A stretch of DNA of 64,000 nt from JAMXLO01 sp963819855 (GTDB lineage Bacteria; Pseudomonadota; Alphaproteobacteria; Acetobacterales; Acetobacteraceae), in the NCBI GenBank assembly GCA_963819855.1, contig CAWFYC010000027.1, forward strand, positions 111,199 to 175,198, read 5' to 3'. Each line of letters begins with the position of its first letter. Position 1 is the stretch's first letter. The position numbers and the translations under genes were made by a program. Under the pieces are notes generated by a model. It was not told the DNA's origin. It saw nothing but the letters and a program-made list of their open reading frames with translations, and did no database searches. Shown in pieces: positions 24,803-34,143 of this stretch.

Positions 24803-26113
24803 TCAGGCCTGCCGCTCGCCCATCACCCGCCAGATCACATTGCCCACGTCGTCGGCCATCAGCACGGAGCCGTCGGGGCCGATTGTCACTCCCACCGGTC
24901 GTCCATACGATTCCCGTTCGTCCGGTGCCAGGAATCCAGAGAGGATATCGCGCGGCGGTCCGGCCGGTCGGCCATTTGCGAACGGTACGAAGACAAGCTT
25001 GTAGCCACTCAGCGTGCTGCGGTTCCAGGAACCGTGCTGTCCGATCGCCATGCCCTCTGGAAAGCCGGGAAGCGTACCGGCCGGCAGCCAGCAGAGGCCG
25101 AGTGACGCGGTATGACCGCCCAGCGCGTAGTCCGGTGTGATGGCCTTCGCGACCATGGCCGGATCCTGCGGCACCCTGTCGTCCACGGTCTGTCCCCAAT
25201 AACAAAAGGGCCAGCCGTAGAAACCGCCATCGCGCACCGAGGTCAGATAATCCGGAGGCGTCTCGTCGCCCAGGCCGTCGCGCTCGTTGACCACTGTCCA
25301 AAGCGCGCCGGTCTGCGGTTCCCACGCCATGCCGACGGCGTTGCGCAGACCCGACGCGAAAATGCGAATTGCTCCGCTGGCGACATCGAACTCGTGGATG
25401 GCCGCGCGGCCTGCTTCGACTTCCATGCCGTTGTCGGCGATATTGGTGAGTGAGCCGACGCCGACATAGAGCTTCCGCCCATCGGGGCTCGGCAGCAGGC
25501 TGCGCGTCCAATGGCCGGCCGGCTTGAACGTGGCGAGTTGCCGACCCGGGCCAGCGATGCGGGTGGCGCCTGTCGTATAGGGAAATGCCACCAGGCCATC
25601 GGTGTTGCCGACGTAGAACGTGTCGCCCAGCAGCGCCATGCCGAACGGCTGGTTCAGCCCGTCGAGGAACACCTCCCGAATTTCGGCCACGCCGTCGCCA
25701 TCCGCGTCGCGCAGCAGTGTGATGCGGTTCGCGCTGACCCCCATGGCGTCGGCACGTCGCATTGTGCTGACCATGGCGTAGTCGAGTAGCGACCTGGGAG
25801 GCCGGTCCATGCTCATTGACTCGGCGATCAGCACGTCGCCGTTCGGCAGCACCTGGATCCAGCGGGGATGATCGAGCCCGGCCGCGAACGCGTTGACCCT
25901 GAGCCCCGACGCGGCCACCGGTGTCTGCCCCTCGGACCATCCCGTGGCCGTCGGCATCTTGAGGGTCGGGATTGCACCCTGCGGCCTTGCCGCGGGAATC
26001 GCGGGACTGCTGCCCCAGGCCGGCTCGTGCTCACCTTCCCTTAGTCGCCGCAATTGGAGCGCCGATCCACCTACCAACGCGACCACGCGTGAGAAAACTG
26101 CCGACAAGCTCAA
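24803..26113 (-). CDS. PQQ-dependent-type sugar (sorbosone) dehydrogenase
   Basis: 436 aa. An N-terminal hydrophobic stretch (SAVFSRVVALVGGSALQL) suggests export. The rest is a six-bladed propeller: LDHPRWIQVLPNGDVLIAES, GVSANRITLLRDADGDGVAE, LNQPFGMALLGDTFYVGNT, GLRNAVGMAWEP, and a C-terminal ESYGRPVGVTIGPDGSVLMADD. These repeats are typical of soluble PQQ aldose dehydrogenases and L-sorbosone dehydrogenase-like proteins, which oxidise sugars in the periplasm. Cofactor use is inferred, not shown. Confidence 0.8.
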   Translation of the reverse strand: MSLSAVFSRVVALVGGSALQLRRLREGEHEPAWGSSPAIPAARPQGAIPTLKMPTATGWSEGQTPVAASGLRVNAFAAGLDHPRWIQVLPNGDVLIAESMSMDRPPRSLLDYAMVSTMRRADAMGVSANRITLLRDADGDGVAEIREVFLDGLNQPFGMALLGDTFYVGNTDGLVAFPYTTGATRIAGPGRQLATFKPAGHWTRSLLPSPDGRKLYVGVGSLTNIADNGMEVEAGRAAIHEFDVASGAIRIFASGLRNAVGMAWEPQTGALWTVVNERDGLGDETPPDYLTSVRDGGFYGWPFCYWGQTVDDRVPQDPAMVAKAITPDYALGGHTASLGLCWLPAGTLPGFPEGMAIGQHGSWNRSTLSGYKLVFVPFANGRPAGPPRDILSGFLAPDERESYGRPVGVTIGPDGSVLMADDVGNVIWRVMGERQA

Positions 26114-26253
26114 TTCGCATCCCCCTCGCCATGTTGGCGGCGACGGCCGTCCGCATACACGCCAGCGCCGGCGGCTGACATCACGCAGTCAGATGCGACA
26201 CGTTCTTCATCGCCGTATAGCATATTTGCCATTGTCTGAGTTCTCCTGTCCAA

Positions 26254-26281
26254 TTGCGACCCGGCAGCATCGCCGTATACT
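26254..26281 (+). promoter_or_regulatory. Sigma-70-like promoter candidate for the aldo/keto reductase
   Basis: TTGCGA at 26254-26259 and TATACT at 26276-26281 are separated by 16 bp and lie about 65 bp upstream of the ATG at 26348. A second -10-like TATAAC follows closely. Confidence 0.4.
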
Positions 26282-26347
26282 TTGGGGTATAACGCGCGGG
26301 CGGCTGCGATATCGTCAAGAGCCAGGCGACGCCCGAGGAGGAATGTC

Positions 26348-27265
26348 ATGGCCAATTTGCCGAAGCGGGAACTGGGACGGACCGGATTGCAGGTCACGAT
26401 GCTTGGCTACGGTGCGATGGAATTGCGTGGCGCCCCGCGAGCACGACCAACGACCGACGAACAGGCCGACACCATCCTCAACGCCGTGCTCGATGCGGGT
26501 ATCAACTACATCGATACCTCGATCGACTACGGTGTGAGCGAGGAGCGAATCGGCCGCTACATCTCGCACCGGCGATCCGAGTACTACCTCGCCAGCAAAT
26601 GCGGCTGCCTGGTGGGTGCGGCGACGGCCCCGGTCGGCCAGGTCAGCCCGCACGTATTCACACGCGACAACATCATCGCCGGGGTCGAGCAAAGTCTGAT
26701 GTGCATGAAGACCGACTATCTCGATCTGGTGCAGTTCCATATCTCACCGTCGAAGCGGACATTGGAGGAAAATGGGTCGCTCGATGCAGTGATGGAACTG
26801 AAGGCAGCCGGCAAGGTGCGATTCATCGGCATGTCGGGAACACTGCCGCACCTGAAGGACCACATCGCGATGGGCGTGTTCGACGTGTTTCAGATTCCCT
26901 ATTCGGCCATGGAACGCGAACACGAGGCGGTCATTGCCGCGGCATCCGAGGCCGGGGCGGGTATCGTCATCCGTGGCGGTGCCGCCAAGGGCGCACCATC
27001 AGAAGGAAAGCAGCGGGGTCTGCAATGGGAGCGGTGGCGGCAGGCGAAGCTGGACGACCTGCTCGGCGACATGACCGCCATGGAGTTCATCCTGCGCTTC
27101 ACGTTCAGCAATCCTGATCTGGACACCACAATCGTCGGCACAGCAAATCCGGCGCACCTGCAGAACAATGTCGCGATTCTGCAGAAGGGTCCGCTGCCGT
27201 CCGAGCTTTACGCCGAAGCCAAACAACGGCTTGCCGACGCCGGCTCTGCGCCAACGGGGGCGTGA
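26348..27265 (+). CDS. Aldo/keto reductase
   Basis: 305 aa from ATG 26348 preceded by GAGGAGG. The AKR fold is marked by RELGRTGLQVTMLGYGAMEL, NYIDTSIDYGVSEERIG (catalytic Asp and Tyr), YYLASKCGC (Lys), LVQFHIS (His replaced in the usual DLYLLH context), and a C-terminal ILRFTFSNPDLDTTIVGTANPAHLQNN NADPH-binding segment. It reduces carbonyls. It is divergent from the PQQ-type dehydrogenase. Substrate unknown. Confidence 0.9.
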   Translation: MANLPKRELGRTGLQVTMLGYGAMELRGAPRARPTTDEQADTILNAVLDAGINYIDTSIDYGVSEERIGRYISHRRSEYYLASKCGCLVGAATAPVGQVSPHVFTRDNIIAGVEQSLMCMKTDYLDLVQFHISPSKRTLEENGSLDAVMELKAAGKVRFIGMSGTLPHLKDHIAMGVFDVFQIPYSAMEREHEAVIAAASEAGAGIVIRGGAAKGAPSEGKQRGLQWERWRQAKLDDLLGDMTAMEFILRFTFSNPDLDTTIVGTANPAHLQNNVAILQKGPLPSELYAEAKQRLADAGSAPTGA

Positions 27266-27342
27266 TCAGTTCCGACCGATAGCAGCAGCACGACCGGTGA
27301 GCCGCCCATTAGGCCGCGTGGTGCACGTCGAATTTCCGTCGA

Positions 27343-27924
27343 TCATTGAACCGTGATGCGGTTGATGCTCGCGCCGTCCGCCGTGCGGACGCCACGCACA
27401 CGAACTTTCACGCCGCTCTTCACGAGACTTTTGTCGACTGCGTCAATGCGGGTGACGGGGACGCCTGGGTCAAGAACGAGTTCGGATTCGCCGCCCTGGA
27501 ACCTGACCGTAATGTCGTTGCTGCCACTCACAATCGCCGCGCCGGTGACCGTTGCGTTGGTCATCGTCTGGTTGTGCCCAGCGTTCATTGGCCGCTGGCC
27601 TTCGCCCACGCCGCGCATGGCCTCGGGGAAGATGCGCAATTCTGTCGAATGAAGCTTATGGTCGGCGCCGAGCACGGCCGCCGAGGCGACAAAATCGTTC
27701 GGCTTGATGTCGGCGAGCGTAGCCGGCTTGTTCTGGAGAACCAGCAAATCCGGAGCAAGTTTGAAGTTTTCCAGCGCACCGCCCTCGTCGTTCTTCACGG
27801 AGATCGACGTGGCGTCGACGTTCTCGACCGTGCCGAAGACGTTGATGACGTTGCCGGTTTGCGCCAGTGCGGGGGCAGCGGCAAGAGCAATTAGTGCTCC
27901 AAGCAGAATGGACCCGGCATTCAT
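27343..27924 (-). CDS. Exported DUF5666-like protein
   Basis: 193 aa. Signal peptide MNAGSILLGALIALAAAPALA with cleavage near residue 22. The mature part has OB-like beta repeats: VINVFGTVENVDATSISVKNDEGG, then a second strand set, then GVKVRVRGVRTADGASINRITVQ, the pattern of DUF5666 domains. Function is unknown; such proteins are often periplasmic. It ends convergently with the aldo/keto reductase. Confidence 0.75.
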   Translation of the reverse strand: MNAGSILLGALIALAAAPALAQTGNVINVFGTVENVDATSISVKNDEGGALENFKLAPDLLVLQNKPATLADIKPNDFVASAAVLGADHKLHSTELRIFPEAMRGVGEGQRPMNAGHNQTMTNATVTGAAIVSGSNDITVRFQGGESELVLDPGVPVTRIDAVDKSLVKSGVKVRVRGVRTADGASINRITVQ

Positions 27925-28093
27925 GGCTCGTCCTGGTGTTCTGGCGGCGTTGCCGCGACTGTGACCCGCGTCAAAAGCATCATTCGCCCCGATCGCTTGC
28001 CCAATCCGGGCGGCGAGGTCAATGGATCGGCCTCGGCCTTGTCGTCGTCCATCGGCCCGGTGCGCCGGGAACGACGACAAGAAATTCAGCCGA

Positions 28094-29590
28094 TCACAAG
28101 GCAGCGGTGACCGCCTTGACCTCGGTATAATTATTGATGACTTCCTCGCCCATCTCGCGGCCCCAGCCTGACTGCTTGTAGCCGCCAAACGGCAGCGATG
28201 CATCGAACACGTTGTGGCAGTTGATCCACACCGTACCGGAACGGATGCGGCTCGCCAGCTTGTGCGCGGTTCCACCATTGCGCGTCCACACACTGGCGGC
28301 AAGACCATAGATCGTGTCGTTGGCGCGTTTCGCGATATCGTCGAGGTCATTGTCGTCGAACGGCGTGGCGCACACCACCGGCCCGAAGATTTCCTCGCGC
28401 ACCACCTTCATGTCCGACGTGGTGTTCTCCAGCACGGTCGGTGCGACAAAGTAACCGAGGTTGCCGACGCGGTTGCCACCCGCCGCGAACTTCGCGCCGG
28501 ATTGACGGCCGTCCTCGATATAGCTGGTAACACGGGCGAACTGTTCGTCCGATACCAGCGGCCCCATCTCGGTCGCGGGATCAAGGCCAGGCCCAACCTT
28601 GATCTTACCGGCAATGTCGGCAACGCCGGCGACCACGCGATCATACACCGACTTGTGCGCATAGAGCCGCGACCCCGCGCAGCAGCACTGGCCATGGTTG
28701 AAGAAGATCGCGTTCGCCGCGCCCGCGATGGCGAGATCGAGATCGGCGTCCGGCAGAATGATCGCCGGCGACTTGCCGCCGAGTTCCAGCGACACCTTCT
28801 TGAGGTTGCCGGCGGCCGCCTGCACGATCAGCCTGCCAACCTCGGTCGATCCGGTGAACGCCACCTTGTCCACGTCGGGATGCGCGGCCAGCGCGGCGCC
28901 GGCGGTCTCGCCAAAGCCGGTGAGGATGTTCACCACACCGGGCGGCACACCTGCCTCCACGATCAGTTCCGCCAGACGCAACGCCGTCAACGGTGTCTGT
29001 TCCGCCGCCTTCAACACGATGGTGCAGCCTGCGGCCAGCGCCGGTGCAATCTTCCACGCCGCCATCAACAGCGGGAAGTTCCAGGGTATGATCTGCCCCA
29101 CCACGCCGACTGGTTCGCGTACTGTGTAGGACAGGTATTCGCCCGGCAGTGACAGCGGCAGCGTCGAGCCGGTGATCTTGGTCGCCCACCCGCCCATGTA
29201 GCGGAACATGTCAACCGCCAACGGCAGGTCGGCGACGCGTGCCACCGCATACGGCTTGCCGTTGTCGATCGATTCGAGCTCGGCCAGTTCCTCCAGGTCG
29301 CGCTCGATCAGATCGGCGATGCGCCACAGGATGCGGCCGCGTTCCGATGGGCTGACCCTGGACCAGCGCCGTTCATCGAACGCGCGTCGCGCCGCGGCAA
29401 CCGCGAGATCGACGTCCGCCTGGTCGCCTTCCGGCACATTGGCAATCACGCCTCCGGTGGCCGGGTTGTAGACCGCGAATGTCCTGCCGGAAGCGGCCGG
29501 CACCTGCTTGCCGTCGATCAGCATCAACGGGTTCCGGCCAAGGAACCCGGTCGAATACCGGAGCCGCGGATCGAGTGCGATGGTGTCCAT
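28094..29590 (-). CDS. NAD(P)-dependent aldehyde dehydrogenase
   Basis: 498 aa from ATG 29590 with GGGAGG upstream. All ALDH landmarks are present: PWNFPLLMAAWKIAPALAAG, FTGSTEVGRLI, LELGGKSPAIIL (catalytic Glu), GQCCCAGSR (catalytic Cys), EEIFGPV and the C-terminal GGYKQSGWGREMG. It oxidises aldehydes to acids; phenylacetaldehyde or betaine-aldehyde type enzymes are close in pattern. It is followed at 169 bp by the DUF5666 gene and preceded by the PEP-CTERM gene. Confidence 0.92.
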   Translation of the reverse strand: MDTIALDPRLRYSTGFLGRNPLMLIDGKQVPAASGRTFAVYNPATGGVIANVPEGDQADVDLAVAAARRAFDERRWSRVSPSERGRILWRIADLIERDLEELAELESIDNGKPYAVARVADLPLAVDMFRYMGGWATKITGSTLPLSLPGEYLSYTVREPVGVVGQIIPWNFPLLMAAWKIAPALAAGCTIVLKAAEQTPLTALRLAELIVEAGVPPGVVNILTGFGETAGAALAAHPDVDKVAFTGSTEVGRLIVQAAAGNLKKVSLELGGKSPAIILPDADLDLAIAGAANAIFFNHGQCCCAGSRLYAHKSVYDRVVAGVADIAGKIKVGPGLDPATEMGPLVSDEQFARVTSYIEDGRQSGAKFAAGGNRVGNLGYFVAPTVLENTTSDMKVVREEIFGPVVCATPFDDNDLDDIAKRANDTIYGLAASVWTRNGGTAHKLASRIRSGTVWINCHNVFDASLPFGGYKQSGWGREMGEEVINNYTEVKAVTAAL

Positions 29591-29609
29591 TTGCTTTCCT
29601 CCCAGTCGT

Positions 29610-30692
29610 TCAGCGATTGCGCCGCCGCCAACGAACAACGACGGTTCCAAACAGTGATGTGATCAGCAGTGCTGCGCTCCCCGGTTCCGGCACACTCGCG
29701 TCGAACACGGCAAGTTCCACCAGGTTGGACACGTAGCGGCCGCCGTAGACGTCGCCCGGCACGACCATGCGGGCAAATCCCTGTGATCCGCCGGCACCAA
29801 GCTGGCCAAGCGTGTCGGCATAGGCCACGAGATCAGACTGATCGCCGAATGCCGGGTCGATCTCGCCGAGCGAGAAGATCGCCTCGTAGCCGTCGCTGCC
29901 GACGGCAACGACATACTGGCGCAGAACGTCGTTCTTGATGGTGGGATCGAGGACCAGTCCAGCCGAGGTTAGCAATGTCCAGAGCGATACACCGGTATAA
30001 GTGTCAGTGGTGGACATGGACGTTGGGCCGGACAGATAGGTCGCGGTCAATGTCGTCGCCGGGAACGACGACATCAGGCTCGCCAGGTTGTAGGTTCCCG
30101 GGTTCATGACACCGTTCAGCGTGAACTGGCTCGATACGCCACCGCCGGTTCCCGGCAGCGACGGCGCGGTTCCGGCGTGCAGATTTACCAGGTTCGACAC
30201 ATAACGCCCGCCCGCGAGGTCTCCGAGCACGACCATGCGGGCAAATCCCTGTGGTCCGCCGGGGCCGAGCTGTCCGAGGGTGTCGGAATAGGCCGCCATG
30301 TACGGTCGATTGCCGAACGTCGGGTTGAACTCGCCGCCCGCGAACACGGCCTGGTAGCCGTCGCTGCCGACGGCGACAACGTAGTTGCGCAGCGAACTGT
30401 TCTTCACGCCTGGCGCGGGAGTGAAGCCGCCGGCCACGTTCACGAGGGACTGGAGTTCTGTCCCGGTGTAAGTGTCGGTAACCGAGCTCGCCCCCGCTGT
30501 GTAGGTCACTGTCTGCGTGGTGGGCGGCTGCTGCGCCGCCTCCAGAGCTGCCAGATCGTAAGTGCCTGGCGTGACCACGGCGCCATCGAGCACGAACTGT
30601 GACGACACGGGGGCTGCCGTCGCGAGTTCGGAACCTCCCGCCGCCGCGACCAGCGGCAATGCGATCAAAACTGCAATTCGTGCTCTCGACAT
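29610..30692 (-). CDS. PEP-CTERM protein with two sulfite-oxidase-like domains
   Basis: 360 aa. Signal peptide at residues 1-27 (ARIAVLIALPLVAAAGG). Two tandem repeats of about 150 residues follow, each with FxLxGxxxxPGTYDLAxL, TYTGxxLxxLL, NDVLRQYVVAVGSDGYEAIFSLGE and QGFARMVVPGD..GGRYVSNLV. These resemble oxidoreductase molybdopterin-binding domains lacking the usual cofactor Cys. The end VPEPGSAALLITSL plus a helix and RWRRRNR is a PEP-CTERM sorting signal, so the protein is likely processed by an exosortase and surface-exposed. Role unknown. Confidence 0.8.
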   Translation of the reverse strand: MSRARIAVLIALPLVAAAGGSELATAAPVSSQFVLDGAVVTPGTYDLAALEAAQQPPTTQTVTYTAGASSVTDTYTGTELQSLVNVAGGFTPAPGVKNSSLRNYVVAVGSDGYQAVFAGGEFNPTFGNRPYMAAYSDTLGQLGPGGPQGFARMVVLGDLAGGRYVSNLVNLHAGTAPSLPGTGGGVSSQFTLNGVMNPGTYNLASLMSSFPATTLTATYLSGPTSMSTTDTYTGVSLWTLLTSAGLVLDPTIKNDVLRQYVVAVGSDGYEAIFSLGEIDPAFGDQSDLVAYADTLGQLGAGGSQGFARMVVPGDVYGGRYVSNLVELAVFDASVPEPGSAALLITSLFGTVVVRWRRRNR

Positions 30693-30792
30693 GCGGTGGC
30701 TTCCCTCCGTGGTGGCCGACTTGGCAGACCCTTTCGCGTTCGCTATATCCGATTGACCATATCGCAGCAACCTTGCGCAGAAAGAGGCAGGC

Positions 30793-32226
30793 ATGTACCA
30801 GGACGTTTCACTGTTCATCGATGGCGCGTGGCGTGCCGCCGCTTCCGGTCGCAGCCTGCAGGTCGTGAATCCTGCCACCGGTGACGCCATCGGCACGGTG
30901 GCGCATGCGGAGCGCGCCGATCTCGACCGCGCGTTGGAAGCAGCGGACAAAGGTTTCCGTGCATGGCGCAAGGTTTCTGCGTTCGATCGATCGAAGGTCA
31001 TGCGCAAGGCGGCGAACCTGCTGCGCGACCGTGCCGATGCGATCGCGCCGCTGCTCACCATGGAGCAGGGAAAGCCGCTCCCGGAAGCGAAAGGCGAGGT
31101 GCTCGCGGGCGCCGACGTGATCGACTGGTTCGCCGAGGAGGCGCGCCGCACCTACGGCCGCGTTATTCCCGCCCGCACAGAAGGCGTCTACCAGCTTGTG
31201 GTCAAGGAGCCGGTCGGTCCGGTGGCAGCGTTCACGCCATGGAACTTCCCGATCAATCAGGTGGTGCGCAAGCTGTCCTGTGCGCTCGCCGCCGGTTGCT
31301 CGATCATCGTCAAGGCACCCGAGGAGACACCGGCCTCACCGGCCGAACTGATCCGATGCTTTGCCGATGCCGGCGTGCCGGCGGGCGTGATCAATCTGGT
31401 TTACGGGATCCCGTCGGAAATCTCCGAATACCTCATTCCGCATCCGATCATCCGCAAGATGTCGTTCACCGGCTCCACCGCGGTGGGCAAGCAGCTTGCC
31501 GCGATCGCCGGCGCACACATGAAACGCGTGACCATGGAACTCGGCGGCCACGCGCCGGCGATCGTGTTCGACGATGCCGATGTGGATACGGCGAGTCGCC
31601 TACTGGCGACAGCCAAGTATCGCAATGCCGGTCAGGTGTGCGTGTCGCCGACGCGCATGCTGGTGCAGGAGCGTGTCTATGACCGGTTCGTCGAGGGCTT
31701 CGTCCAGCACAGCAGAACGATGACTGTGGGCGACGGACTGGAAGCAGGCACCACCATGGGGCCGATGGCCAACCCGCGACGCATCACGGCGATGGAGACA
31801 TTCATCGGCGATGCCACCCAACGCGGGGCCACCGTGCGCACTGGCGGCCATCGCATCGGCAACAAGGGCAATTTCTTCGAGCCGACCGTCATTACCGACG
31901 TGCCGATGGACGCCCGTGTGATGAACGAGGAGCCATTCGGGCCGCTTGCCGTCATCTCGCCGTTCAGTTCGTTCGACGACGTGGTGACCGAAGCCAACCG
32001 CCTGCCGTACGGCCTTGCCTCCTACGCCTACACGCGCTCGGCCAAGACCGCGAACGCGATCGCCGCCGCGGTCGAAAGCGGCATGATCTCGATCAACCAC
32101 CACGGTCTCGCGCTGCCGGAGGTGCCGTTCGGTGGCGTGAAGGACTCCGGCTATGGTTCCGAGGGCGGACTGGAAGCGATCGAGAACTACCTCAACACCA
32201 AGTTTGTCACGCAGGCCGGGCTTTAG
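30793..32226 (+). CDS. NAD(P)-dependent succinate-semialdehyde dehydrogenase-like
   Basis: 477 aa. ALDH motifs: PWNFPINQVVRKLSCALAAG, FTGSTAVGKQLAA, ELGGHAPAIVFDDAD, AGQVCVSPTRML with catalytic Cys, NEEPFGPLAVI and the C-terminal EVPFGGVKDSGYGSEGG. The pattern VxPTRxxV and the gene length match the GabD/SSADH branch. It would feed succinate semialdehyde into the TCA cycle. It is divergent from the PEP-CTERM gene and 12 bp before the DUF2325 gene. Confidence 0.88.
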   Translation: MYQDVSLFIDGAWRAAASGRSLQVVNPATGDAIGTVAHAERADLDRALEAADKGFRAWRKVSAFDRSKVMRKAANLLRDRADAIAPLLTMEQGKPLPEAKGEVLAGADVIDWFAEEARRTYGRVIPARTEGVYQLVVKEPVGPVAAFTPWNFPINQVVRKLSCALAAGCSIIVKAPEETPASPAELIRCFADAGVPAGVINLVYGIPSEISEYLIPHPIIRKMSFTGSTAVGKQLAAIAGAHMKRVTMELGGHAPAIVFDDADVDTASRLLATAKYRNAGQVCVSPTRMLVQERVYDRFVEGFVQHSRTMTVGDGLEAGTTMGPMANPRRITAMETFIGDATQRGATVRTGGHRIGNKGNFFEPTVITDVPMDARVMNEEPFGPLAVISPFSSFDDVVTEANRLPYGLASYAYTRSAKTANAIAAAVESGMISINHHGLALPEVPFGGVKDSGYGSEGGLEAIENYLNTKFVTQAGL

Positions 32227-32238
32227 GGCGATCCTATT

Positions 32239-33462
32239 TTGTTGCCGAAGCCGGTCATCGTGGCGGCGGTCGGGCCCGCGCTGGTGCTGCGGGAGACAGC
32301 GCCTGATCGCCGCACGAAGATCTGGGAATTCAACACCAACCTGCACTGCTCGATCATCGGTACATGCCTGTCCACCGGCGAGCTGCGCCAGGTACTGAAG
32401 AAGCTCGGCCTGGCGTCGCCTGAGAGCACGGATCACGAACTGCACGCTGCCGCGGTCAGCCTCGCCGGACGCCACGACAAGGCGGCGAAACTGCTGAACA
32501 AGGCACTCGACGAGCGACATCGGCTTGCGATCAACCGTTTCGCCAGGGAGACGGGCGACGATACGATCCGCGCGCTGTGGCGCGACGCGATCCGGCACGG
32601 CGAGATACCAGGCGCCTATTGGGCAGTGCTCACGCACCCGGCGGCGACGCATGCGATCATTCGCGATGCATTCGGCGAAGTGCACATGCTGTCGCATCTC
32701 GTCGGGGCGGCAAATCGCGCCGACATTCGCCGGCTCTGCCAGTTGGAGGCCGACAACTCGGAGTTGCGCACTCGGCTCGAGCGGCAGCAGGTTGCCTTGC
32801 GCGACGCGGTGGTCACGCGCGATGCCTGTATCCTGGAACTCCGTCAGGCGTTGGCACAGCGCATTGCCGCTGAACCCTCGGTGACCGGGGACGACAGTGC
32901 CATGCTGCGGCAACTCGTTGCCGACCTGGAACGCCGCCTGGCAAACGAAACGCGGCGCGGCACCGTGCTTGGCGAGCGGCTGACCGCCGCCCGGACTGCT
33001 ATCGCCGAGGAACGCGCCGCGCGAATCCTGGCGGAACGCGACGGCGGGGCGCTGCGACGCGAACTCGATATCGTCGAGGCGTCGATGCTGGCCGGCGGCG
33101 ACCATGACAGCATGGCGATCGCGCCGGAACCACAACTCGGTGGTATCAGACTGCTCTATGTCGGTGGCCATCCGCATCACATCGCGCGACTTCGCGCGAT
33201 GACGGAACGGTCAGGCGCCGCGTTCCTGCATCATGACGGAGGGGTGGAGCACCACCTCAACCTGCTGGCCGGGCTGACCGGCCAGGCGCATCTCGTGGTG
33301 TTCCCGGTCGATTGCATCAGCCACCATGCGGCGCACGTGGTCAAGCAACAGTGCCGCCAGGCAGGCAAGCGGTTCATTCCGCTGCGCTCCGCCAGCGCCA
33401 CATCGCTGCTCGCCGCCCTGCGGCGGCCGGAGGTGGCCGGACTGGCGGAGGCGACGGACTGA
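32239..33462 (+). CDS. DUF2325 domain protein with central coiled coil
   Basis: 407 aa from a TTG; start uncertain. The N-terminal part (to about residue 170) is helical with KIWEFNTNLHCSIIGTCLSTGELRQVLKKLG. Residues about 180-290 are a strong coiled coil rich in E, R and L. The C-terminal DUF2325 domain has IRLLYVGGHPHHIARLRAM, FLHHDGGVEHHLNLL, VFPVDCISHHAAHVVKQQC and RFIPLRSAS. The conserved Asp, His and Cys suggest metal or cofactor binding. Convergent with the molbindin/modE genes; often near molybdate genes. Confidence 0.8.
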   Translation: MLPKPVIVAAVGPALVLRETAPDRRTKIWEFNTNLHCSIIGTCLSTGELRQVLKKLGLASPESTDHELHAAAVSLAGRHDKAAKLLNKALDERHRLAINRFARETGDDTIRALWRDAIRHGEIPGAYWAVLTHPAATHAIIRDAFGEVHMLSHLVGAANRADIRRLCQLEADNSELRTRLERQQVALRDAVVTRDACILELRQALAQRIAAEPSVTGDDSAMLRQLVADLERRLANETRRGTVLGERLTAARTAIAEERAARILAERDGGALRRELDIVEASMLAGGDHDSMAIAPEPQLGGIRLLYVGGHPHHIARLRAMTERSGAAFLHHDGGVEHHLNLLAGLTGQAHLVVFPVDCISHHAAHVVKQQCRQAGKRFIPLRSASATSLLAALRRPEVAGLAEATD

Positions 33463-33669
33463 TCAGACGCCAACCATCACGTCGGAGGCCTTGATCACCG
33501 CGATGGCCTTCATACCGGGCTTCAGCCCCAGTTCCTCGGCTGCCTCGTTGGTGATCGACGAAGTGATGGTCACCGTCGGCGATACCTCGATCGTCACGTG
33601 CGTCGTGGTGGCGCCCGGCTTCACCGTCTTGATGGTGCCGGCGATCTGGTTGCGGGCGGACAGCTTCAT
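33463..33669 (-). CDS. mop: Molbindin (single Mop/TOBE domain)
   Basis: 68 aa starting MKLSARNQIAGTIKTVKPGATT and ending EELGLKPGMKAIAVIKASDVMVGV, the complete Mop fold. Molbindins oligomerise and store molybdate or tungstate in the cytoplasm. It lies 26 bp downstream of modE on the same strand, so expression is tied to the regulator. The ModE protein here lacks its own TOBE domains, so this separate protein may supply the sensing or storage function. Confidence 0.9.
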   Translation of the reverse strand: MKLSARNQIAGTIKTVKPGATTTHVTIEVSPTVTITSSITNEAAEELGLKPGMKAIAVIKASDVMVGV

Positions 33670-33695
33670 CGTGTGTGTTCCTTTTGGCGTCGCCC

Positions 33696-34112
33696 TTACT
33701 TGGCGCAAACGCGGTGCAGTGCAAGCAAATGTTTGCGCGCCGCCAGCGCCGTATCCATTTCGATAGCGCGGTAGCGCTCGACGATCGCCTTGCCCGCGCG
33801 GGTGAGGACGGCACCGCCACCGCCGCTGCCGCCGGCCGCGGTCTCCACCACCGGCGTACCCAGGCTCCGGTTCAGGTCCTCCACCAGTTCCCAGGTGCGC
33901 CGATACGACATGTGCAGCGCACGTCCCGCGGCGGAGATCGACCCCGAGCGGGCGATCTCCTCCAGCACCGCGACCTTCCCCGGCCCGATGCGCGCGCCGG
34001 ACGCGAGATCGAGCCGGATGCTCAACCGATCGCTGGGACTGGCCGCTTCGGACGACTTCGTCGCTCGCTTCCCCATCGACCCAGGATACAGCCGCCGCCG
34101 GCCGTTTTCCAT
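33696..34112 (-). CDS. modE: ModE-type molybdate regulator, DNA-binding domain only
   Basis: Up to 138 aa (an alternative start at 34076 gives 126). The LysR-like winged helix is RLDLASGARIGPGKVAVLEEIARSGSISAAGRALHMSYRRTWELVEDLNRSL, the canonical ModE N-domain, followed by the wing region GGGGAVLTRAGKAIVERY. There is no TOBE/Mop domain at the C-terminus. It should control modABC, divergent from it, from a Mo-box-like site at 34144-34167. Confidence 0.88.
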   Translation of the reverse strand: MENGRRRLYPGSMGKRATKSSEAASPSDRLSIRLDLASGARIGPGKVAVLEEIARSGSISAAGRALHMSYRRTWELVEDLNRSLGTPVVETAAGGSGGGGAVLTRAGKAIVERYRAIEMDTALAARKHLLALHRVCAK

Positions 34113-34143
34113 GCGTCGCCGTGCCCCGCCGGCGCGTCCTTGC

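Noticed and set aside
24708..25940. 410-codon minus-strand frame overlapping the PQQ-type dehydrogenase
   Set aside because: A different frame of the same strand; Arg/Gly/His-rich translation typical of a frame shadow.
26110..26397. 95-codon minus-strand frame ending in the PQQ-type gene start
   Set aside because: Its start lies in or beyond the aldo/keto reductase ribosome site, it covers that gene's promoter region, and the protein resembles nothing. The 4-bp overlap is probably chance.
31600..33180. 526-codon minus-strand frame
   Set aside because: Spans antisense of two well-supported genes (SSADH-like and DUF2325) and has no family features.
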